Position numbers and translations under genes: made by a program. From Winogradskyella sp. (GTDB lineage Bacteria > Bacteroidota > Bacteroidia > Flavobacteriales > Flavobacteriaceae), in assembly GCF_013213975.1 (NCBI RefSeq), contig NZ_JABSST010000015.1:1-44697 (forward strand): DNA of 44,697 bases, written 5' to 3'. The notes beneath the pieces are model-generated. The model worked only from the letters and a program-made list of their open reading frames with translations. It had not been told where the DNA came from and did no database searches. Of the stretch, positions 17,724-25,100 are shown one piece after another (the first letter of the stretch is position 1; each line of letters opens with the position of its first letter).

Positions 17724-20189
17724 GTGCGTTATCATATCTTAGATCTTAAAGTACTCATAATTTTATGTGTTTTTTTCATATCGGGAAAAATTCATGCGCA
17801 ACTTGGATTTTGTCAGGGAAATTCTGGTGATCCAATTTTTGTAGAAGATTTTGGTGAAGGTTTAAATGATGTAGCACTACCTCCTGGCACAACAACGTAT
17901 ACCTATGCTAATGGACAACCTCCGGATGATGGGTTATATACGGTAACGAGCTATACTAATTATTTTGATTGGTTTAGTATTGGCGATCACACCCCTAATG
18001 ACACTCACGGACGAATGCTTATTGTTAATTCAAGTTTTAGTGCGGGGGAGTTTTATAGAACCAGTATAGACGGACTTTGTGAAAATACAACTTATGAATT
18101 TTCTTCATGGCTTTTAAATTTGGCGCCACTAAATGGATTTTGTGGAGCAGGAGCAATTCCTGTAAATGTGCGATTTGAAATTTGGGATAGTACAGACACT
18201 AATCTCTTAGCCTCTGGTAATACAGGAAATATTACAGGCACGCTCTCTCCAACTTGGGATCAATATGCCTTGGTTTTTCAGACCGTACCTAATCAAACCT
18301 CTGTAATACTGAAAATGATTAATAACAGTAGTGGCGGTTGTGGCAACGACGTTGCTATTGACGACATTGTTTTTAAAAGTTGCGGGGACTTAATCACTAT
18401 TGAAGATAGCAATGGAGTCGATTCCGTAACCACATGCAATGCTGCAGCATTTACAGATACTATTACAGCCACCCCAGATTTTACAGTATTTAGCACGCAT
18501 TTTTATCAGTGGCAAATAAGCACGGACGGCATAAACTGGACAGACATTTCTGGCGAAACCAACGCTTCAATAACGGTCGCTGGCATTACCACTACAACTT
18601 ATTTGAGAGCTAAAGTTGCTGAATTTCAGGCTAACTTGAGTAATGAGGACTGTATTACACTTTCAGATGTTTATCAAATTTTAGTTATTCAAGCACCACC
18701 TCCACCTGTTTTAGAGTGTTGGGAATCTGCAAATTTTGATGATGTTACATGCAGTTGGTTCATTACGGGAACTCAACCTGCGGAGCCTACAGGACTAGAG
18801 TGTTGGGAGACGGCTATTTTTAATACCACCACGTGTGCTTGGGAAATAACAGGAACCCAGCCTACACAACCAATAACGGAGTGTTGGGAAACAGCAACAT
18901 TTAACACTACCATCTGTAGTTGGGAAGTTATAGGAACACAGCCTTCAGAACCAACCGGATTAGCGTGTTGGCAGACGGCTAGTTTTAATACCACAACTTG
19001 TGTATGGGAAGTCACTGGGACGCAACCTTCAGAACCAACCGGATTAGCGTGTTGGCAGACGACTAGTTTTAATACTGCGACATGTGCATGGGAGATTACT
19101 GGAGCCCAACCAATACAACCAATACTTGCCTGTTGGGAAACAGCTATGTTTAGTACTACGACTTGTGCTTGGGAGGTAACGGGTACCCAACCTGCTGAAC
19201 CCACAGGGCTACAATGCTGGGAGAATGCAGTGTTTAACATAACGACTTGCTCCTGGGAAGTTTCAGGGACGCAACCCGCTGAACCAATAGATTTGGCGTG
19301 CTGGGAATCGGCTGTTTTTGACACTAATTTGTGTTCTTGGCAAATTACAGGAACGCAACCAACAGAACCTGCTGATCTGCAGTGTTGGGAGACTACATTG
19401 TTTAATGCTGTAACCTGCCTATGGGAAGTTACAGGAACCCAACCCGAAGCACCAACAGATTTAGAATGTTGGCAAACGACGTCATTTAATGTGAATACCT
19501 GTTCTTGGGAAATTGAAGGAACACAACCTCAAGAGTTTAGAGACGAATTTAGATCTATATGTGAAGATAGTGACCTTAGCTTGATTGTCGATTCAACCAT
19601 AAATAACCCTCAATTCCATTGGGATTCTGGTGAAACGTCTCAATCAATAACCATTCAGTCAGCAGGCACTTACGAGGTAGAAGTTACAGATGGTTGTTTT
19701 ACCGAAATAATAACATTCATTGTTTCAGAAATAGCTAATCCAGAAATAGAGAGTATCGTTTCTGAAGGAAGTACGATAATTGTTACCCTTAGCAACCAAG
19801 GTAATTATCAATATTCGTTAGATGGGTTTACCTATCAATTCAGTAATATTTTCACCAATGTCCCAATTGGATTATACACGATTTATGTAAAATCAGATGA
19901 ATGCCCTACCGTACTGACACAAGAGTATTTTCATTTTTTCATTCCTAAATTTATAACACCAAATAACGATGGCAAAAACGATTTCTTTGCGCTAAATGTA
20001 ACACAATTCTTTACAAGTACAGAAGTCTATATATTTAATCGCTATGGTAAAATTGTGTATTCAGCCATTAATTCTAATGCGCTTTGGGATGGTACGTATG
20101 GGGGTAAAGATCTCCCTGCCTCAGATTATTGGTACCGTATTGTTTTAGATGGTACTGAAATTAAAGGTCATTTCACATTAAAGCGTTAA
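17724..20189 (+). CDS. T9SS-secreted repeat protein with type B sorting domain
   Basis: 821 residues from a GTG start; no ATG is available, since the frame is closed upstream by a stop at 17700 and the next codons encode the signal peptide (ending KIHAQ). Residues about 28-220 form a lectin-like or jelly-roll domain with paired cysteines, followed by an Ig-like domain (about 232-325). Ten tandem repeats of 27-28 residues (331-604) follow, each with the pattern C-W-x-T/S-A-x-F-N...C-x-W-x-x-x-G-T-Q-P. After a further Ig-like segment comes the gliding motility-associated C-terminal domain (FITPNNDGKNDFFAL...NRYGKIVYS...GTYGGKDLPASDYWYRI), the T9SS type B sorting signal. The protein is therefore exported by T9SS and attached to or released from the surface; adhesion is the likely role. 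It is nine bases upstream of the SGNH lipoprotein gene. Confidence 0.93.
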   Translation: MRYHILDLKVLIILCVFFISGKIHAQLGFCQGNSGDPIFVEDFGEGLNDVALPPGTTTYTYANGQPPDDGLYTVTSYTNYFDWFSIGDHTPNDTHGRMLIVNSSFSAGEFYRTSIDGLCENTTYEFSSWLLNLAPLNGFCGAGAIPVNVRFEIWDSTDTNLLASGNTGNITGTLSPTWDQYALVFQTVPNQTSVILKMINNSSGGCGNDVAIDDIVFKSCGDLITIEDSNGVDSVTTCNAAAFTDTITATPDFTVFSTHFYQWQISTDGINWTDISGETNASITVAGITTTTYLRAKVAEFQANLSNEDCITLSDVYQILVIQAPPPPVLECWESANFDDVTCSWFITGTQPAEPTGLECWETAIFNTTTCAWEITGTQPTQPITECWETATFNTTICSWEVIGTQPSEPTGLACWQTASFNTTTCVWEVTGTQPSEPTGLACWQTTSFNTATCAWEITGAQPIQPILACWETAMFSTTTCAWEVTGTQPAEPTGLQCWENAVFNITTCSWEVSGTQPAEPIDLACWESAVFDTNLCSWQITGTQPTEPADLQCWETTLFNAVTCLWEVTGTQPEAPTDLECWQTTSFNVNTCSWEIEGTQPQEFRDEFRSICEDSDLSLIVDSTINNPQFHWDSGETSQSITIQSAGTYEVEVTDGCFTEIITFIVSEIANPEIESIVSEGSTIIVTLSNQGNYQYSLDGFTYQFSNIFTNVPIGLYTIYVKSDECPTVLTQEYFHFFIPKFITPNNDGKNDFFALNVTQFFTSTEVYIFNRYGKIVYSAINSNALWDGTYGGKDLPASDYWYRIVLDGTEIKGHFTLKR
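18714..19537 (+). repeat. Ten tandem 81-84 base repeats coding for two-cysteine units
   Basis: In-frame tandem repeats, mostly 84 bases (28 residues) with two shorter 81-base units. Each unit carries two cysteines about ten residues apart, three tryptophan/aromatic positions and a GTQP-type turn. Most units have diverged at the DNA level, but the segments starting at 18942 and 19026 share 36 identical consecutive bases and 49 of 50 overall. That points to a recent duplication of one unit and shows the array can change length. Confidence 0.93.
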
Positions 20190-20198
20190 ATTAGAGGC

Positions 20199-20912
20199 AT
20201 GGTAAAAAATTTCATCAGAACAATAGGCGTTGTTGGATGTCTATTATTCCTTTTGGCATCGTGTTCTCCACTTAAAAGGTATGCTAACGCAGCAGCTCCC
20301 TGGGAACCTCATATAAAGCAATTAGAACTCAAAGATCAATATGAGAATATTCCTGATGATTATATTCTCTATTTAGGGAGTTCTAGTATTAGACTTTGGG
20401 ATTCGATTCACCAAGATATGACACCATACAAATCTGTAAAACGCGGTTATGGTGGTGCTCATTTTTATGATTTAATTCATTTTACAGAACGCCTTGTAAC
20501 ACCACATAGAGATGCAAAAGCCATCGTTTGTTTTGTTGCCAACGATCTAACAGGTATTTGGGATAATCCAAAAACTAAGGTTACACCAAAGCAAGTGAAA
20601 CGCTTGTACGTATATTTTACAAAACAGATTAGAGCTATTGCCCCCGATACTCCAATCTTCCTAATTGAAATTACACCAACGCAAAGCCGATGGAATATTT
20701 GGGATAAAACAGTTAAAGCTAATGATCTTATGGAGGCCTATTGTAATACCCGAAATAATATGTACTTTATCTCAACTTCAGAGCAATTTTTAAATGAAGA
20801 AGGATTGCCAAGAACTGAATTGTTTATTGAGGATCAACTGCATTTAAATAGAGATGGCTACAGACTTTGGTCTCAAATTATTAAATCGCATTTAGAGAAG
20901 CATTTGGATTAG
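20199..20912 (+). CDS. SGNH/GDSL-type hydrolase lipoprotein
   Basis: 237 residues. The lipobox LLASC gives a lipidated Cys at 22. SGNH blocks are recognisable: YLGSSSIRLW (block I, nucleophile Ser at about 62), RGYGGA (Gly, about 83-86), CFVANDL (Asn115) and DQLHLNRDGY near the C-terminus (catalytic Asp/His). Such enzymes are esterases or acetyl-hydrolases acting on lipids or on acetylated polysaccharide or peptidoglycan. It follows the T9SS repeat-protein gene by nine bases and is probably co-transcribed. Its stop overlaps the convergent ABM gene's stop by four bases. The exact substrate is unknown. Confidence 0.85.
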   Translation: MVKNFIRTIGVVGCLLFLLASCSPLKRYANAAAPWEPHIKQLELKDQYENIPDDYILYLGSSSIRLWDSIHQDMTPYKSVKRGYGGAHFYDLIHFTERLVTPHRDAKAIVCFVANDLTGIWDNPKTKVTPKQVKRLYVYFTKQIRAIAPDTPIFLIEITPTQSRWNIWDKTVKANDLMEAYCNTRNNMYFISTSEQFLNEEGLPRTELFIEDQLHLNRDGYRLWSQIIKSHLEKHLD

Positions 20913-21223
20913 GTATCTAAATTAAATTCATACTCGCGTTCTACTTTGCAAATACGAACGTTGTACCAATTGTACCATTGTTCGCGGCCTCTTTTTTGGG
21001 TTAATAAATGATCTGTATTGGCTTTCCAGTGTTTAATTGCCTCTAAACTTTCCCAATAACTTACTGTAATACCTACATCATTTCGAGCGCTATCTATACC
21101 TAAAAATCCTAGTTGTTTCTTTGCTAAGGATTCCATTTCTATTGCCATTTCGGAGTAACCTTTGGTATTATCTGTATGTGTTGACGTAAATATTACAGCA
21201 AAATATGGTTTAAAGTTTTTCAT
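20909..21223 (-). CDS. ABM-domain (antibiotic biosynthesis monooxygenase-like) protein
   Basis: 104 residues with the dimeric ferredoxin-like ABM fold: YFAVIFTSTHTDNT (first strand), GFLGIDSARNDVGITVSYWES and a C-terminal WYNVRICKVEREYEF. Proteins of this type are small cytoplasmic monooxygenases or unknown-function enzymes; true haem-degrading activity (IsdG type) needs residues not clearly visible here. The gene starts three bases after the stop of the SH3-domain gene on the same strand, so the two are co-transcribed. Confidence 0.85.
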   Translation of the reverse strand: MKNFKPYFAVIFTSTHTDNTKGYSEMAIEMESLAKKQLGFLGIDSARNDVGITVSYWESLEAIKHWKANTDHLLTQKRGREQWYNWYNVRICKVEREYEFNLDT

Positions 21224-21226
21224 AGT

Positions 21227-22081
21227 TTATTTACCGTTGGGCATTTTAAATTCAATGATTTTTTTGGTGATATTATCTTCAAAATCTGTCAATATAAATT
21301 TAATAAAAACACGGTTTGTAGTCACACTTACTGGGAAGTCTTTGATGTTATTTATGGTTTTTACATAATTATACCAATCTTCGCCACACTTATCTACAAC
21401 GTCATCTTTAAGATCTTTAGTGGCCGATTCAATAAAAGTAATCCAATCTTTTTCTGAATAAGATAAAGTCTCGTAGCTATTGGTATTTAGTTGCTTTAAT
21501 GGTTTCCACTCGGTATCAAATTGTGTCCATTCATTAGTATTGCATTTGTTGTCTGCACTCATAAATGAAAAACTGTTTTCGTAGCGCTGAAACAAGCTTA
21601 CTTGTTTATAATCATTATCTACCAATACTATAGTTTTTGCTTGTGGCGAATCACTTTCGTCAACATTGATGGTTGCTTTTTCATCAAATTTTAAGCTATG
21701 ACTCCTTTTATAATCACTTGTAGCAACATTTTTTAATTCTGCTTTTAGGTGATCAAAATCTAGTCTAATGGTTCTTGCGATTTTATTTGGAGATAGATAG
21801 CCGTCAAACACATAACCAATATGATTTCTGGTTTCGACTTTTACCCACTTACCACTAATTTTTTCGCCAGCATCTAAGACCACTAAGTTCTTGTCTGTGT
21901 CTTCTAAAATACCAATGGCTTCACCATAAGCCAGTTTGGTTAACATTTTAGCACTGATATCTGGTTGGTCTCTTAAAGACAAACCACTTTCAGCGGCAAC
22001 GTACGCTTCTTCATTTTGCGCAGTAATTACCGCTAGGTTGAACACCAATCCTAAGGCTAAAATCATTTTTAAATTTTTCAT
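21227..22081 (-). CDS. SH3-domain exported protein
   Basis: 284 residues with a Sec signal peptide (MKNLKMILALGLVFNLAVIT-A). Residues about 25-98 form a bacterial SH3 domain (YVAAESGLSLRDQP...YGEAIGILE...KWVKVETRNHIGYVFDGYL), which typically binds peptidoglycan or peptide ligands in the periplasm. The remaining about 185 residues have no family I recognise. A two-cysteine pattern (DNKCNTNEW and VDKCGEDWY) suggests a disulfide. It lies between the alpha-2-macroglobulin gene and the ABM gene, with a 22-base palindrome 50-72 bases upstream of the start. Confidence 0.82.
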   Translation of the reverse strand: MKNLKMILALGLVFNLAVITAQNEEAYVAAESGLSLRDQPDISAKMLTKLAYGEAIGILEDTDKNLVVLDAGEKISGKWVKVETRNHIGYVFDGYLSPNKIARTIRLDFDHLKAELKNVATSDYKRSHSLKFDEKATINVDESDSPQAKTIVLVDNDYKQVSLFQRYENSFSFMSADNKCNTNEWTQFDTEWKPLKQLNTNSYETLSYSEKDWITFIESATKDLKDDVVDKCGEDWYNYVKTINNIKDFPVSVTTNRVFIKFILTDFEDNITKKIIEFKMPNGK

Positions 22082-22130
22082 AATTTCTAAGTTTTAAATT
22101 GAACATTTAAGCGGTTTGTTCTCTTAGGAT

Positions 22131-22152
22131 ACTTGTCTGTCGACCGACAAGT
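22131..22152. promoter_or_regulatory. 22-base near-perfect palindrome upstream of the SH3-domain gene
   Basis: Half-sites ACTTGTC and GACAAGT flank a GTCGAC core, with only one mismatched pair in the whole 22 bases. It sits in the 79-base gap between the alpha-2-macroglobulin stop and the SH3-gene start. No T run follows in either direction, so it is not an intrinsic terminator. A dimeric repressor operator (TetR-like size and symmetry) is the simplest reading, but unproven. Confidence 0.45.
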
Positions 22153-22160
22153 TGTTTAGT

Positions 22161-25100
22161 TTATTTTTCTACGATTACCCATCGTCCTTTATTTCTTACT
22201 AAGTAGTCATCGTTATTATACATAGCTTCTGCTTGTGCTCCAGGTAAATAATAAGTGCCTAAGTAAGCAGCGTTGAGCATGACCGTAAATGTTTTAGTAC
22301 CGTATTTTCCTTTTCTATTCATATCAAAATAGAAATTAACACGATCGTCTTTTATATCTGTGAATCTTGCTTGACTCACTGTAGTATCGCCAAAATCGGT
22401 AAATCGGGTATTCACAATTTCCCATCCTGAAGGAAAAATTTGAGTTAAGGCAACGTCATTGATATAGTCGCTAGTTAAGTTTGAAGTACTTACAGTTGCG
22501 ACGAAGTCTTGACCTTGTTGAAGTTTAGATACATCAATTCTATTACCTTGTAAATCCTTATATATTGTTGAAATTGAGAACCCACGTTGCTCTGAGGATT
22601 CTTCTCCTAATTTTAGTTGTCCAGAGTTAAGTATTCGTAAATAAACCATGTTGTCTTTGCCATTAGTAAAACTCACTTTGTTGAAACCATCATTGATAGG
22701 GATACTGCGTTGCGCAATTCCGTTTTTGGTATCAATGGTTTCAGTTTTTCCGTTTACGTTATAAGTAACCTTAAGGTCTTTTCCTCCATTTTGCTTGATC
22801 ATTTTCCCTAAGGCTAAGAGGCTGTAAGATGTAGTTTGAGTACTCATCCATTGATCAGTGGATAGTGATTTCGCAATTTGTTTTGCGATTTCTACTTTAC
22901 TAGGATGATCAACTAATAACATGGTCTCTAAGGCCATGGCTCGGTTTCTATAAACAGAGCCGTAGGTATAACGATCTTCATCTTCTGATATAAAATCTAT
23001 ATTGGCCGATTTGACGATGGCATCGCTAGCTTCTTTTTGCCCGGCTAGTGCGTAGGCTGCGGCTAGTCTCCACTTGGCATTATTAGATAATTCTTCAAAT
23101 TCACGCAATCTATTCATACTAGCTAAATCAGGACTGCCGGCTAAGGCTAATGTATAAAGGCGATAAGCTTGCGCTAAATCACTCTTACTATTGTGGTAGC
23201 TTGGTCTCCAATTTCTAGCAGCTTGCCTTTGATAATTTGTCCAATTGTTTTTGAAGCTTAATGGTAATACAAAACCTCTTTTCTCTGCTTCCATCATAAA
23301 ATGTCCAGCATAAGTCGTTCCCCAATCATTCGCAGAATTTTCACCCATCCAATAGCCTAGTCCTCCTGTAGCATTTTGAAAACGACCTAATTTATTAATG
23401 GCAATTTCTATATTATGTTTAATTTCTTGTTTCTTTTTATCTGTTAAATCAAATACATCTGCTAAATATAATTGTGGGAAGATGCTAGAAGTTGTCTGTT
23501 CTACGCAACCATGTGGATAACGAATAAGGTATTCCATACGTCTTGAGAAATTCATTGGTGGAAGTGTCGAAAATTCTATGGTTGCATGATTGCTATCAGG
23601 CACTCCAAAGGTCGAAAACTCTATAGTGGTATTACCATTGGCTTGCAACTCTCTATCAATAACACGCGAGGTTATTGGATTTGGATTTACCACATCGATT
23701 TCTACTTTATAGGTTGACTTTTCTCCATTTCCAGAAGCAATAACTTCTATGGTTTTAATACCTCGTGCTTTAGTAACATCTAATTCAAAATAGGCCATTT
23801 TTTCGTCTGGCTTATTAAACTGAAGATTTTGTGTTGCCTTACCTTTTACAGTAATGCCATCGCTTAATTTTAAGGATAGATTTACGTTTTTGACCTTATC
23901 CTCCATAGCAAAAACAGTAACTGGTAGCGTTACTTTTTCTCCTGGACTGAGTTTACGCGGTAAAGAAGCTAAGACCATCAGAGGCTTTTTTACTTTCACT
24001 GATTTTTCAATACTTCCATAAGCTTCTTGATTGTTGTTTCCCGCAACAACCATGGCACGTACGGCCCCAACATAATTTGGCATTTTTAACTGATGGGTCT
24101 TTGTCTGCCCTTTTTTAAGTAAAAATGGTCCGAGATAGGTCACTACGGGTTTAAAACGATTCGCTTTTTTGTTTTTACCCTTAGCTGCGGCACCGTCACC
24201 TCCAATAGCGTAGACTTGATCTATGCTTCCAGAATAGGCGCCAATGACATCATCAAAAATATCCCAAGTTTTTACACCCAATGCTTCGCGAGCATAAAAA
24301 CTATTCCATGCATTTGGTGTTTTAAACCGGGTTAAATCCAAAAGGCCTTCTTCAACTACAGCAATGGTATAGGTCATTGATTTATTATTTTTTTCTGAAA
24401 CTTTTATATCATAGCTGGTTTCTGGTCTAATAACATCTGGCATACTAATCTGAGGTTCTAAGCGTGTCTCTGGATTTTCTACCATCATTGGTATAACTCC
24501 GTATAATCTTATAGGTAAATCATTGGAGATAATGGCATGTGGTTGTAATAATGAGATATTGACAAATACATTTGGCGCCATTTCTGAAGTAACAGGAACC
24601 TTAACTATTGTTTCTCCTGGTTTGGTTTCTACCCATTGATGTTGTAACACTTCAGTACCATTTTCTATACTCACTAAAGCTCTTCCTTCATGGCCAGAAG
24701 GGAAGGTAAGCATCGCTGTATCACCGACGTTATAAGTTTCTTTATCTGTTGAGAAGACCAACATTTTTGCAGCGTCCTTGTCTCCTGTTGATGTGTTAGA
24801 CCACCAATTTCTGTAGAAATAGGCTGTTCTTCCTGTGGCATGCCCACTTGCAGGATCATAAACTCTAATTAAGTAGCGACCTCTTTCAGTTTCTGGAATA
24901 TTAATTTTAAAACTTCCTTTTCCGTTGGCATCTGTTTTAATTTCAAATTGTTGTACTGGTCTGTGATAACTACTAGAAACGTAACTCGACAAATTATCAT
25001 AAGAGGCGTTCCACCACCAGCGCCACTCAATACGATAGACTTTAACTTCTAATTTATCACTTTTGATGGGTTGACCATCTGCAGTGACAGTTGTTACATC

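Noticed and set aside
18773-19324. 183-residue minus-strand frame with repeated Cys/Gly units opposite the T9SS repeat gene
   Set aside because: It is the antisense image of the tandem repeats; lack of stops follows from the repeat composition, and the plus frame has signal peptide, domains and sorting signal.
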